Shown here one piece after another: positions 40,417 to 49,417 of a stretch of 64,000 nucleotides of DNA. This stretch comes from Modestobacter sp. VKM Ac-2985 (lineage in GTDB: Bacteria > Actinomycetota > Actinomycetes > Mycobacteriales > Geodermatophilaceae): positions 1,132,826 through 1,196,825 of the forward strand of contig NZ_JAPVBI010000003.1 in NCBI RefSeq assembly GCF_026967925.1, written 5' to 3'. Made by a program: the position numbers and the translations under genes. Below the pieces are notes generated by a model that saw only the letters and a program-made list of their open reading frames with translations, was not told the DNA's origin and made no database searches. Numbering within the stretch: the first letter of the stretch is position 1; each line of letters starts with the position of its first letter.

Positions 40417-41841
40417 ATGACGACATCAGGAGCCAGTGTGACCACCGCGACCGAGTCCACCGGACGGCGCCCCCGGGTCGTCATCGTCGGGTCCGGGTTC
40501 GGCGGTCTCTTCGCCGCCCAGGGCCTGAAGAAGGCCCCGGTCGACATCACGCTCGTGGCGAAGACGAGCCATCACCTCTTCCAGCCGCTGCTCTACCAGG
40601 TGGCGACCGGCATCCTCTCCGAGGGCGAGATCGCCCCGGCCACCCGGGAGATCCTGCGCGACCAGGACAACGCCCGGGTGGTGCTCGGTGAGGTCACCCA
40701 CATCGACCTGACCGCCCGCACCGTCACCTCCACCGTCCTCGGCCGCACCACGGTGCACTCCTACGACGAGCTGATCGTGGCCGCCGGCGCCGGGCAGTCC
40801 TACTTCGGCAACGACCAGTTCGCCGAGTTCGCCCCGGGCATGAAGAGCATCGACGACGCCCTGGAGCTGCGTGGCCGCATCTTCGGCGCCTTCGAGCTCG
40901 CCGAGCTGGCCACCGACCCGGGCGAGATCGACCGGCTGCTGACCTTCGTCGTCGTCGGCGCCGGCCCGACCGGGGTGGAGATGGCCGGGCAGATCGCCGA
41001 GCTGGCCCGCCGCACGCTGCGCAAGGACTTCCGGCGGATCGACCCGACCAGCGCCCGGGTGATCCTGCTCGACGCCGCGCCGAAGGTGCTGCCGCCGTTC
41101 GTCGACAAGCTCGGCCAGAAGGCGCACCGGCAGCTCAACGAGATCGGCGTCGAGGTCCAGCTGGGCGCGATGGTCACCGACGTCGACGCCGACGGCATCG
41201 TGGTCAAGGACGGCGACGGGCACGAGCGCCGCATCCACGCCGCCACCAAGATCTGGGCGGCGGGCGTGCAGGCCAGCCCGCTGGGCAAGATGCTGGGCGA
41301 GCAGTCCGGTGCCGCGGTCGACCGCGCCGGCCGGATCTCGGTGCAGGACGACCTGACGCTGCCGGGTCACCCCGAGGTGCACGTGGTCGGCGACATGATC
41401 TCGCTGAAGCGGCTCCCCGGCGTCGCCCAGGTCGCGATCCAGGGCGGCAAGTTCGCCGCCGACGCCGTCAAGGCCCGGGTCGCGGGCCGGCCCACCGCCC
41501 CGGAGTTCACGTACTTCGACAAGGGCAGCATGGCCACCATCTCGCGGTTCCACGCGGTCGCCGACACCTGGAAGTTCCAGTTCGGCGGGTTCTTCGCGTG
41601 GGTGCTGTGGCTGGGCGTGCACATCATGTACCAGGTGGGCTTCAAGAACCGCTTCACCACGGCGATCCACTGGGCGGTCAGCTTCCTCGGCCGCGGCCGC
41701 TCGCAGCGCACGGCCACCCAGCAGCAGGTGTACGGCCGGCTGGCCCTGGAGGAGCTCGGTGCCGACTTCGAGGTCTCGAAGACCGGTGGCCAGCGGCACC
41801 TCGGGGAGCCGGTCGACGTGACCGGGCGCGACTCCGCCTGA
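40417..41841 (+). CDS. ndh: Type II NADH dehydrogenase (NDH-2)
   Basis: 474 aa. FAD-binding GSGFGGLFAAQGL (25-37) and NADH-binding VVVGAGPTGVEMAGQIAEL, quinone-site region HLFQPLLYQVATG (the NDH-2 Q-x-x-YQVA motif), and the FAD-closing HVVGDMIS...GVAQVAIQGG. A C-terminal amphipathic/hydrophobic segment WVLWLGVHIMYQVGF anchors it to the membrane. It transfers electrons from NADH to menaquinone without pumping protons. ATG 40417 has GGGAGG 10 bases upstream. Confidence 0.93.
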   Translation: MTTSGASVTTATESTGRRPRVVIVGSGFGGLFAAQGLKKAPVDITLVAKTSHHLFQPLLYQVATGILSEGEIAPATREILRDQDNARVVLGEVTHIDLTARTVTSTVLGRTTVHSYDELIVAAGAGQSYFGNDQFAEFAPGMKSIDDALELRGRIFGAFELAELATDPGEIDRLLTFVVVGAGPTGVEMAGQIAELARRTLRKDFRRIDPTSARVILLDAAPKVLPPFVDKLGQKAHRQLNEIGVEVQLGAMVTDVDADGIVVKDGDGHERRIHAATKIWAAGVQASPLGKMLGEQSGAAVDRAGRISVQDDLTLPGHPEVHVVGDMISLKRLPGVAQVAIQGGKFAADAVKARVAGRPTAPEFTYFDKGSMATISRFHAVADTWKFQFGGFFAWVLWLGVHIMYQVGFKNRFTTAIHWAVSFLGRGRSQRTATQQQVYGRLALEELGADFEVSKTGGQRHLGEPVDVTGRDSA

Positions 41842-41854
41842 TCCGCTCCGGCAC

Positions 41855-41904
41855 CACGAGGAAGGCCCCGGCCCCGCTGTAGCGGGACCGGGGCCTTCCT
41901 CGTG
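41855..41904. terminator. Bidirectional terminator, very long stem
   Basis: CACGAGGAAGGCCCCGG (41855-41871) pairs perfectly with 41888-41904, and an inner CCCGCT/AGCGGG stem follows; flanking CGCTCCG / CGGAGCG adds more pairing. It lies between convergent ndh and aldehyde dehydrogenase genes. Confidence 0.92.
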
Positions 41905-41913
41905 CGGAGCGGG

Positions 41914-43374
41914 TCAGAACGGGTAGGCCGGCAGGTCGCCGCGCACGGTGACCCACTGGGTCTCGGTGAACGCCTCGATGTTGGCCTGCGGGCCACCGTG
42001 CCGGGAGCCGGTGCCCGAGGCGCCCACCCCGCCGAACGGTGCGACCGCCTCGTCGTTCACCGTCTGGTCGTTGATGTGCACCAGCCCGGACGGGATCCGC
42101 TCGGCCAGCTGCAGGCCGGCGTAGACGTCGCGGGTCAGGATGCCCAGGCTCAGTCCGTACTCGGTGCCGGCCGCCATCGCCGCCACCTCGTCCAGCGAGG
42201 AGAACGGCGTCACCGGTGCGACCGGGCCGAAGATCTCCTCCTGGTAGGCCGGGGAGTCGACCGGCACGTCGCCGAGCACGGTCGGCCGGTAGAACAGGCC
42301 CTCGTAGGTGCCGCCGGTGCGGACCGTTGCCCCGCTGTCGATGCTGGCGGTGACCAGGCCGTGCACCCGGTCGCGCTGACCCGCGTCGATGATCGGGCCG
42401 AGCGCCACCTGGTCGCGCCAGGTGTCCCCGACCGGCAGGTTCTCGACCTTGCTGGTCAGGATGGCGGTGTACTCCTCGGCGATCGACTCGTGCACGAGGT
42501 GCCGGCTGGTCGCCATGCAGATCTGCCCCTGGTGGGCGAAGGTGCCCCACGCGCCGACCGAGGCGGCGGCGGTCACGTCGACGTCGCCCATCACGATGAG
42601 CGCGGAGTTGCCGCCCAGCTCCAGGTGCGCCCGCTTGAGGTGCTGACCGGCGAGCGCGCCGACCGAGCGGCCGGCCTTGGTGGAGCCGGTGAAGGCGATG
42701 ACCCGGACGGCGGGGTCGGTGACCAGCGCCTGCCCGACGTCGGCGCCGCCCGGCAGCACCTGGAACACCCCGGCCGGCACGCCGGCCTCCTCGAACACCC
42801 GGGCGAACACCGCGCCACCGCAGACGGCGGTGCGCGGGTCGGGCTTGAGGACGACCGCGTTGCCCAGCGCCAGCGCCGGGGCGATCGCCCGGATCGCCAG
42901 GATGGTCGGCACGTTGAACGGCGCGATCACCCCCACCACGCCGGCCGGCACCCGCCGGGCGAAGGACAGCCGGGGCGAGCCGCTGCGCAACAGCTCACCG
43001 TAGGGGTGGCTGGGCAGCGCGGAGGCCTCGTAGCACTCCTGGGCGCTGATGTGCACCTGGAAGTCGCCGAAGGGCTGGATGGCGCCGGACTCCCGGGCCA
43101 GCCACTCCTTGATCTCCGCGGCGTGCTCGGTCAGCAGGTCCCCCGCCCGGCGGAGCACCGCGGCGCGCTGCTCGAACGGCAGCGCCGCCCACTCCCGCTG
43201 GGCTTGGGCGGCGCGGGCACCGGCCTTCTCCACGTCGGCGGGGGTGGCCTTGCCGACCTCACCGAGCTCGGCACCGGTGGCCGGCTCGACCGCGGTGTAC
43301 GTGCCCCCGCTGCCGTCGGTCCAGGAACCGGTCCAGATCTTGCCGCGCCACGCGCCGTCCTCGAGCAGTGCCAT
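41914..43374 (-). CDS. Benzaldehyde/vanillin-type aldehyde dehydrogenase
   Basis: 486 aa. VGVIAPFNVPTILAIRAIAPALALGNAVVLKPD is the N-terminal NAD region of aromatic aldehyde dehydrogenases; the Glu base is in HLELGGNSALIV and the catalytic Cys in HQGQICMATSRHLVH. FxHQGQICM with NDQTVNDE near the end is characteristic of XylC/VDH-type enzymes. ATG 43374 has GAGGA 5 bases before it. The substrate is likely an aromatic aldehyde (family inference). Confidence 0.92.
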   Translation of the reverse strand: MALLEDGAWRGKIWTGSWTDGSGGTYTAVEPATGAELGEVGKATPADVEKAGARAAQAQREWAALPFEQRAAVLRRAGDLLTEHAAEIKEWLARESGAIQPFGDFQVHISAQECYEASALPSHPYGELLRSGSPRLSFARRVPAGVVGVIAPFNVPTILAIRAIAPALALGNAVVLKPDPRTAVCGGAVFARVFEEAGVPAGVFQVLPGGADVGQALVTDPAVRVIAFTGSTKAGRSVGALAGQHLKRAHLELGGNSALIVMGDVDVTAAASVGAWGTFAHQGQICMATSRHLVHESIAEEYTAILTSKVENLPVGDTWRDQVALGPIIDAGQRDRVHGLVTASIDSGATVRTGGTYEGLFYRPTVLGDVPVDSPAYQEEIFGPVAPVTPFSSLDEVAAMAAGTEYGLSLGILTRDVYAGLQLAERIPSGLVHINDQTVNDEAVAPFGGVGASGTGSRHGGPQANIEAFTETQWVTVRGDLPAYPF

Positions 43375-43522
43375 GTGGTCCTCGTCTCGTCGATGAGTCG
43401 TCATGCCGGTTGTGCCATCTGCACGCTCCGGCGTCACCCCTGCTTCCGTCCGGCGGAAGTCAGGAGCTGGGGAGCATCCCGGTCAGCGTCGCACGCCCCG
43501 GCGGTCGTTCCCCCGCCTCGGC

Positions 43523-44239
43523 TCAGCGGTGCTGCCGGCGACTGCCCCCGTGCCAGTCCTCCTGCTGGCCGGCGGCGTCGGCGGGCACACCGAAGGAGGG
43601 CAGCTGGGGCCGCTCCCGCAGGCTCCGCTTGAGCTCGGCGAAGCCGGGGAAGCTCGCCAGGCCGACCACGTGGTCCCACAGCGCGACGGCCTCCTCCTCC
43701 GAGGGCAGCCGGCTGATCACCGGGCCGAAGAAGGCCACCCCCTCCGGCGGCTGGAAGTGCAGGATCGGGGTGCCGACGTCCTTGCCGGTCAGCGCGAGCG
43801 CCTCGTCGGTCTCGGCGCGCAGCTCCACGTCCCAGGACTCGTCGTCCAGTGCGGTGGCCAGCTCGGCCGGCAGGCCGAGCTCGGCGAGCACCGGGGCGAG
43901 GAACTCCCGGGTGCCCCGCCGCCCCGGGTCCTCGCCCTCGGCGGGAGCGGTCTCGAAGACCTGCCGGCCCAGGACCTCGTACAGGTCGCCCACCACGTCC
44001 GGGCCGTGCTCGGCCCGGACCCTGGCCGCCACGCGCAGCAGCCGCAGCCCGGCCGTGTGCCCGGCCTCGTACTCCGGCGGGAACTGGGCTGCGTAGTCGA
44101 CGTGGGCGTTGAGCAACCGCAGCGAGATGAACCGCCACTCGACCCGGTGGTCGCGCTGGGCGCTGACCATCCGGACCCACTTGCTGGTCATCCAGGCGAA
44201 GGGACACACCGGGTCGAAGTAGAAGCGCAGATCGGCCAT
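43523..44239 (-). CDS. Rv2466c-type mycothiol-dependent nitroreductase homologue, single Cys
   Basis: 238 aa DsbA-fold protein collinear with M. tuberculosis Rv2466c: FYFDPVCPFAWMTSKWV, GTPILHF (cis-Pro loop) and GVAFFGPVISRLPSEEEA all align. Rv2466c has a CPWC site and uses mycothiol; here the motif is CPFA, so the resolving Cys is absent and a mixed disulfide with mycothiol would need an outside thiol. ATG 44239. Confidence 0.9.
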   Translation of the reverse strand: MADLRFYFDPVCPFAWMTSKWVRMVSAQRDHRVEWRFISLRLLNAHVDYAAQFPPEYEAGHTAGLRLLRVAARVRAEHGPDVVGDLYEVLGRQVFETAPAEGEDPGRRGTREFLAPVLAELGLPAELATALDDESWDVELRAETDEALALTGKDVGTPILHFQPPEGVAFFGPVISRLPSEEEAVALWDHVVGLASFPGFAELKRSLRERPQLPSFGVPADAAGQQEDWHGGSRRQHR

Positions 44240-44381
44240 CACCCGACCGTAGCCCCGGTGCTGCGCCGCCACCCGGGGACGGCGCCCGGCCCCGGGTCAC
44301 CCGGACGGGTCGGCCCCGCTGCCCGGTGGTGCAGGCTGCGCCGCGAGCCGCCGATGCACGCGGTGACATGGAGAACGGCAG

Positions 44382-45344
44382 GTGGACGAGGTGAGGGCGG
44401 ACCGAGCGGTCCCGGCCCGGGTGGGCCTGCTGGCGCTGCTGTACGGCGCGGGCGGGCTGTTCTGCCTGGCCGGCGCGCTGTGGCCGATGCACGCCGAGAC
44501 CCCGGTGGCCCTCAACGGGGTGCTGGCCGCGGTCGGGATCGGTGGTGCCGTCGCCGTCCTCGTGCGCGGCAACCGGCTGTCGGTGACCGGTGGGCACGCT
44601 GCCCTGGTCGTCGTGTCCCTGCTGGTCGCCGTCCTCGCGGCCCGGTCGGTCACCGCGGTCGGCGTCATCGGGCTGGGCCCGGTCCTGATCGCCATCGGGC
44701 TCTACGCGGCGCACTTCTGCTCCCTGCGCACGGCCCGGGCCCACGCCGCGCTGGCGGTCGGGACGGCGAGCGTCGGCGCTGCCCTCAGCCTGCCGCCGGC
44801 CGCGGCGCTCCCGTGGGTGATCACCGCGGTCAGCGCCCTGCTCCTCACCGAGGCCCACGCGCGGCTCAACAGCGCCCTGCGCACCGATGCGGCCACCGAT
44901 CCGCTCACCGGCCTGGCCAACCGCCGGTCCTGGGAGGCCGAGGCCGGCCGGAGCCTGGCGCGGGCGCTCCGCAGCGACGAACCGCTGACCGTCGCCGTCC
45001 TGGACCTCGACGACTTCAAGGCGGTCAACGACCGAGACGGGCACGGCGCCGGCGACCGGTTGCTGCAGCAGGTGGCCGACCACTGGCAGGCGCGGCTGCG
45101 CACCGCGGACCTGCTCGGCCGGTACGGCGGCGACGAGTTCGTGCTGTGCCTGCCCGCCACCGACGCCGCCGGCGCCCAGGAGCTCCTCCAGCGCCTGGAC
45201 GGCGGCCCGATCGGCTGGTCGGTGGGGACGGCGACCGCCCGCGCCGGCGACTCCCTGGCCACCCTGCTGCACCGGGCCGACGCCGAGCTGTACGCCGGCA
45301 AACGGCTCCGCCGGACGACGGCCCGCCCCGACGGCGGCGGCTGA
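44382..45344 (+). CDS. GGDEF diguanylate cyclase with membrane sensor
   Basis: 320 aa. About five or six hydrophobic helices (1-165), then a GGDEF domain from TDPLTGLANRRSWEAEA to the end with an intact RYGGDEFVLCLP active site and the DLDDFKAVND metal region, so c-di-GMP synthesis is expected. I see no RxxD inhibition site at the usual place. GTG 44382; the GTG at 44391 is also possible. No EAL partner in the window. Confidence 0.92.
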   Translation: MDEVRADRAVPARVGLLALLYGAGGLFCLAGALWPMHAETPVALNGVLAAVGIGGAVAVLVRGNRLSVTGGHAALVVVSLLVAVLAARSVTAVGVIGLGPVLIAIGLYAAHFCSLRTARAHAALAVGTASVGAALSLPPAAALPWVITAVSALLLTEAHARLNSALRTDAATDPLTGLANRRSWEAEAGRSLARALRSDEPLTVAVLDLDDFKAVNDRDGHGAGDRLLQQVADHWQARLRTADLLGRYGGDEFVLCLPATDAAGAQELLQRLDGGPIGWSVGTATARAGDSLATLLHRADAELYAGKRLRRTTARPDGGG

Positions 45345-45421
45345 CCCCGAGCCGACCAACGCCGAGGGGTGCCGCCCCAGCGGCCGGACCGTCGCGGCGA
45401 AGGACCGTCGACAGGTGCTCC

Positions 45422-46051
45422 TCAGCGATCGGCGAGTGCCACGCGCACGCCGAGTGCCACCAGGACCGTGCCGGTGACCCGCTCGAACGCGATGCGCACC
45501 CGGCCCCGGGACAGCACGCGGCCGAGCGGCGCGACGGCCAGGGAGAACAGTCGCCACCAGAGCACGGCCAGGCCCAGGACCACGGCCGCCAGCACGGCGG
45601 TGGTGGCCGGCACCGGCTCCCCGGGAGAGACGAACTGCGGGATCAGGGTGAGGAAGAGCAGGGCGACCTTCGGGTTGAGCAGGTTGGTCACCAGGCCCTG
45701 CCGGAAGGCCGTGCCCCGCGTTGCCGCCGCCGTCGCCGGCGTCGGCTGCGGCGTGCCGGGCTCCCTCCGCCGGGTGTGCCACAGCGCGGCCAGGCCCAGG
45801 TAGACCAGGTAGACCGCCCCGGCCAGCTTGACCACGGTGAATGCGGTGGCCGACGCGGCGAGGACCGCCGACAGGCCGATCACCGCGGCGGTGGCGTGTA
45901 CCGCGATCCCCGTGCAGCACCCGAGGCCGGTCCACCAGGCCGCCGGGACGCCGCCGCGCACGCCATTGCGCAGGACGAGGGCCATGTCCGGACCTGGCGT
46001 GAGGGTCAGCAGCGTGACCACGAGCAGGAAGGGCACGAGCTGGACCGGCAC
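45422..46051 (-). CDS. LysE/RhtB family amino-acid exporter
   Basis: 209 aa with six helices. It opens FLLVVTLLTLTPGPDMALVLRNGVRGG, the LysE-family signature containing TPGP; the NLLNPKVALLFLTLIPQF loop is also diagnostic. Exports amino acids or homoserine lactone-like amines; the substrate is unknown. GTG 46051. Confidence 0.93.
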   Translation of the reverse strand: MPVQLVPFLLVVTLLTLTPGPDMALVLRNGVRGGVPAAWWTGLGCCTGIAVHATAAVIGLSAVLAASATAFTVVKLAGAVYLVYLGLAALWHTRRREPGTPQPTPATAAATRGTAFRQGLVTNLLNPKVALLFLTLIPQFVSPGEPVPATTAVLAAVVLGLAVLWWRLFSLAVAPLGRVLSRGRVRIAFERVTGTVLVALGVRVALADR

Positions 46052-46084
46052 CCGGCCACCCTAGGCAGCGACCGCCCCCCGCGC

Positions 46085-47062
46085 TCAGGGTCTCCCGTCC
46101 GCCAGCCCCCGGGCCCGCTCGGCAGCACGGTCGCTGATCGCGGCAGCGGTGCGCGACCGGCGGACGGCGGCATCCCGCCGCCGTTCGGCCTGCTGGACCG
46201 CACCGGCGGCATCCGCCGCCTTCCGCTCGACCCGGCGGAGCTCCTCGGCCAGCCGGGCGGCCTGCACCTGCAGGTCGTCACACCGGCTGACCGCCCCGGA
46301 CAGCTGCTGTTCGGCCGAGTCGGCTGTCGCAGCGGCGTCCCGAGCCACCTGGGCGGCGTCCTCGGCGTCCTGCCGGGCCTGGGCCAGCTCCCGGCGGCGT
46401 TGCTCCTCTGCCTCCCGGCGTTCCTCGGCCTCCCGGCGTTCCTCGGCCTCCCGGCGGCGCTGCTCCTCCCGGCGCTGATCCGCCGCGTCGGCGCCCGCAT
46501 CCGCCTCGGCTCCCGCTGGGTCCCTCTCGGCCGCGGCCGGACCGGAGGTGAGCGGGAGCACCACCGCGCCGCTCAGGTCGACCGGCCCGAGGCCGCTGTA
46601 GGACAGCGCCGTGGTCAGCCGGCCGGCCTGCAGCGCCGCCCCGGCCTCGCGGTCGGCGATCGCGGCCCGCAGCGTGCTCTCCACCTGCTCGGCGACGGCG
46701 CTGCTGACGTCGCGCCCCTCCCGGTGCGCCACCCCGCGCGCCTCGCGGGCCAGCGCGGCGACCACCTGGTTGCGCTGCCGGCCCAGCGCGCGCAGCTGGT
46801 CGGCGGAGAGGTCGGCCTGCGCCTGCCGGAGCAGGTCGCCGAGCTCGAGCAGCTGGTCGACCTCCCCGGGCCGGCGGCGGGCCAGCAGGTTGCACACCCA
46901 GGCCGCCGTCGTCGGCTTGGGCAGCGCGGCGACCGCCTTCGCCAGCGCCTTGTCCCCGGCGGCCCGAGCCCGGTCCCGGGCCGCGGTGCGGGCGACGACG
47001 AACTCCTCGGGCGCGACGGCGTAGAGCTCCTCGGCGATGGGGTGCAGGCCGTCGACGTCCAG
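46085..47062 (-). CDS. Actinobacterial coiled-coil protein of unknown function, probable CTG start
   Basis: About 325 aa. The N-terminus reads HPIAEELYAVAPEEFVVART and then KALAKAVAALPKPTTAAWVCNLL, which resembles a recurring actinobacterial family (AxLYAxPPEEFxxxRD...LRKPTxAAWAVN). The C-terminal half is a long charged coiled coil with an 18-bp repeat (EERREA units). No ATG/GTG/TTG lies between the upstream stop and the conserved N-terminus. CTG at 47062, 6 bases after GAGGGAGGT, is the best start; the GTG at 46897 would lose the conserved part. It follows the SDR gene by 21 bp. Confidence 0.75.
   Translation of the reverse strand: MDVDGLHPIAEELYAVAPEEFVVARTAARDRARAAGDKALAKAVAALPKPTTAAWVCNLLARRRPGEVDQLLELGDLLRQAQADLSADQLRALGRQRNQVVAALAREARGVAHREGRDVSSAVAEQVESTLRAAIADREAGAALQAGRLTTALSYSGLGPVDLSGAVVLPLTSGPAAAERDPAGAEADAGADAADQRREEQRRREAEERREAEERREAEEQRRRELAQARQDAEDAAQVARDAAATADSAEQQLSGAVSRCDDLQVQAARLAEELRRVERKAADAAGAVQQAERRRDAAVRRSRTAAAISDRAAERARGLADGRP
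46404..46457. repeat. 18-bp tandem repeat (three units)
   Basis: TCCTCGGCCTCCCGGCGT units at 46422-46439 and 46440-46457 (last base differs), with a one-mismatch unit at 46404-46421. It encodes the EERREA heptad-like repeat of the coiled coil. Confidence 0.85.
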
Positions 47063-47083
47063 CTCGGCACCTCCCTCGTGCGG

Positions 47084-47887
47084 TCAGGGGCGGCGCCAGT
47101 CGTCCGACGTCAGGTCGGAGCCGGCCTGCGGGCCCATCTGCATCATGCCGCCGTCCACGGCCCAGGAGGCGCCGGTGACGTAGCCGGCGGCGTCGGAGGC
47201 GAGGAACGCCACCACGGCGGCGACCTCGCGGGCATCGCCGGGGCGGGGCACCGGGATGCCCGGCCGGCGCTTGCCCGGCGCGGTCGGGTCCTCGTCCTCC
47301 TGCCCGGTCATCGCCGTGGCGATCTCCCCGGGGGCGACCGCGTTGACGGTGATGCCGTGCTCGCCCAGCTCGAGCGCGGCGACCTTGGTCAGCAGTCCGA
47401 GCCCGCCCTTGGCCGCGCTGTAGGCGGCGTTGCCCACCCGGGGCAGGTGCTCGTGCACGCTGATGATGCTGATGATCCGGCCGCCCCTGCCGGCGTCGAC
47501 CATCCGGCGGGCGGCGCGCTGCAGGCAGAGGAAGGCGCCGTCGAGGTCGGTGGCGAGCACGGTGCGCCAGGTCTCCCAGTCGGTGTCCAGGACGGTCGAC
47601 ATGTGCCCGGTGCCGGCGTCGTTGACCAGCACGTCGAGGCCGCCGAGCGCGTCCGCCAGGTCGTCGATGACGGCGGCGGCACCGGGCAGCCGGGTGAGGT
47701 CCAGGTGCCGCAGCTCGGCACGCCGGCCAACCCCGCGGACCAGCTCGACGGTCTCCTCCCCCATGGCGCGGTCGCGGTACCAGGTGACGCCGACGTCGCA
47801 GCCGGACTCGGCCAGGGCCACGGCGATCGCCCGGCCCATGCCCGACTCCGACCCGGTGACGACGGCGACGCGCGACTGCTGGCCCAT
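47084..47887 (-). CDS. SDR family oxidoreductase (FabG-like)
   Basis: 267 aa. TGSESGMGRAIA cofactor motif, VNDAGTG (the NAG motif with an inserted Asp), catalytic SISVHEHLPRVGNAAYSAAKGG (Ser, Tyr-x3-Lys), and a C-terminal YVTGASWAVDGGMM. ATG 47887. It is promoter-proximal to the coiled-coil gene, whose frame it shares: its TGA (47084-47086) is the last in-frame stop before that gene's CTG. Confidence 0.92.
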   Translation of the reverse strand: MGQQSRVAVVTGSESGMGRAIAVALAESGCDVGVTWYRDRAMGEETVELVRGVGRRAELRHLDLTRLPGAAAVIDDLADALGGLDVLVNDAGTGHMSTVLDTDWETWRTVLATDLDGAFLCLQRAARRMVDAGRGGRIISIISVHEHLPRVGNAAYSAAKGGLGLLTKVAALELGEHGITVNAVAPGEIATAMTGQEDEDPTAPGKRRPGIPVPRPGDAREVAAVVAFLASDAAGYVTGASWAVDGGMMQMGPQAGSDLTSDDWRRP

Positions 47888-47940
47888 GGGCGGGCGCTAC
47901 CCGCTCCCGGCGCTCCGGACGCACCGGACGCACCGGAAAC

Positions 47941-47976
47941 TTGTTCTAGTCCGCATAGAACAGTTAGATTGCTGTC
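47941..47976 (+). promoter_or_regulatory. Leaderless promoter with GntR operator
   Basis: -35 TTGTTC (47941-47946) and -10 TAGATT (47965-47970), 18 bp apart, with the GTG start 7 bases beyond the -10 box. A perfect inverted repeat TGTTCTA-N7-TAGAACA (47942-47962) covers the -35 and the spacer. It matches the kind of site bound by YtrA-type GntR repressors, so autoregulation is expected. Confidence 0.75.
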
Positions 47977-48330
47977 GTGCTCGTGCGCATCGACCCCGAC
48001 TCCCCTGCACCGCTGCACGCGCAGATCTCCGCGGCCGTGCGGCGGGGCATCGCCGTGGGCGAGATCGCCCCGGGTGAGCGCCTCCCCGGCGCCCGTGACC
48101 TGGCGGCCGCGCTCGGGGTCAACCTGCACACCGTGCTGCGGGGCTACCAGGAGCTGCGGGCCGAGGGCCTGGTCGAGCTGCGCCGCGGCCGCGGGGCCCA
48201 GGTGCGCCCGGACGCCGCGCCGGCGGTCGCCGCGCTGCGCCAGGCGGTGCACGCCCTGGTCGACGAGGCGCGGCGCCTCGGGCTCAGCGCCACCGAGGTC
48301 ACCGAGATGGTCAGAGAGGCAATGACATGA
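47977..48330 (+). CDS. GntR-family (YtrA-type) regulator
   Basis: 117 aa. Winged HTH (PLHAQISAAVRRGIAVGEIAPGERLPGARDLAAALGVNLHTVLRGYQELRAEGLVELRRGRG) followed by a short C-terminal helical dimerisation segment, the YtrA layout. GTG start with no RBS (leaderless). Its stop overlaps the ATG of the next gene (ATGA, 48327-48330). Confidence 0.93.
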   Translation: MLVRIDPDSPAPLHAQISAAVRRGIAVGEIAPGERLPGARDLAAALGVNLHTVLRGYQELRAEGLVELRRGRGAQVRPDAAPAVAALRQAVHALVDEARRLGLSATEVTEMVREAMT

Positions 48331-49343
48331 GCGACGACGTGAACGAGGACAGGAACACCCCCACGGGACGGAGCCCGTTCCGCCGAGCCCGTGAGGTCGC
48401 GGCCGTGGCGCTGCCGCTGGCCGTCTGGGCCGCCGGGGCGGCCCTGGTGGCCGCCTGGCGGCCGGAGCTCCCCACGCCGGTCGCCGTCCACTGGGGCCCC
48501 GGTGGCGACGCCGACGGCTTCGCCGACCCGCTGCGCACGGTGCTCCTCACCGGCGTGGTCCCCGTGCTCGGCTCGCTGGTCACCGGCCTGGTGCTGCGCG
48601 CCCGGCGCTTCGCCGCCCAGGAGCGCCGGCTGGTCGCCGGCTCGGCGACCGGGATCTCCGTCTTCTGCGTCGGGCTCGCCGTGGGCAGCATCGCCGGGCA
48701 GCGCGGCCTGGCCGACCCCGCGGCGGCCCCCTCCCCCACGCTGGCCGCGCTCGTCGCCGGCCTGCTCGCCGTCCTCGGCGGGGTGGCCGCCGCCCGGCTG
48801 CTGCCCGCCCCGCCGCGCGGCGCCGCCCGCGCGTCCAGCGCCCCGCCGGAGACCGCGCCCCGGCTGCCCGTCGCCGAGGGTGAGCGGGCCGTCTGGTCCC
48901 GCCGGGCGACCATGGGATCGCCCGCCCTCGCCGCGCTCGGCGTCGGCGGGCTGGTGCTCGGCGGGCTGGTGCTCGTCGGCACCGCCCCCGCCCCGCTGCT
49001 GCTGGCCCCGGCGGTGATGCTCGGCGTCGGCCTGCTGTTCGGTTCCGTCCGGGTGTGGGTGGACGAACGGGGGCTGACGGTCCGCTCCCCGCTGGGGCGG
49101 CCCTCCTGGCAGGTGCCGCTCACCGACGTCGCCGAGGCCACCGTCGTCGACGTCCGGCCGATGCGGGAGTTCGGCGGCTGGGGCTACCGGGTGGGCCGGG
49201 ACGGGCGCCGTGGCGTGGTGCTGCGCGGGGGTCCGGCGCTCGAGGTGGTCCAGGGCGACGGGCGGCGCTTCGTCGTCACCGTGCCCGGCGCCGGTCAGGG
49301 CGCAGCGCTGCTCAACACGCTCGCCACCCGGCAACACAGCTGA
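48327..49343 (+). CDS. DUF1648/SdpI-like membrane protein
   Basis: 338 aa. A membrane helix LPLAVWAAGAALVAAW then PTPVAVHWGPGGDADGFADP, the DUF1648 signature, then three or four more helices and a soluble C-terminal PH-like domain (VRVWVDERGLTVRSPLGRPSWQVPLTDVAEA). YtrA-type regulators are often coupled to DUF1648 proteins. Role unknown; SdpI relatives confer immunity to toxic peptides in Bacillus, which is only a hint here. Confidence 0.9.
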   Translation: MSDDVNEDRNTPTGRSPFRRAREVAAVALPLAVWAAGAALVAAWRPELPTPVAVHWGPGGDADGFADPLRTVLLTGVVPVLGSLVTGLVLRARRFAAQERRLVAGSATGISVFCVGLAVGSIAGQRGLADPAAAPSPTLAALVAGLLAVLGGVAAARLLPAPPRGAARASSAPPETAPRLPVAEGERAVWSRRATMGSPALAALGVGGLVLGGLVLVGTAPAPLLLAPAVMLGVGLLFGSVRVWVDERGLTVRSPLGRPSWQVPLTDVAEATVVDVRPMREFGGWGYRVGRDGRRGVVLRGGPALEVVQGDGRRFVVTVPGAGQGAALLNTLATRQHS

Positions 49344-49417
49344 CCCGACCGGCCGGGCACCGTGCCCAGCTGGTGGGAGCTGCTGCGGACCCGGCTGGCG
49401 CCGTCCGGTGACCCGGG

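Noticed and set aside
43403-48325. A 1640-codon plus-strand frame
   Set aside because: It runs antisense or out of frame through at least five recognisable genes and has no domain of its own.
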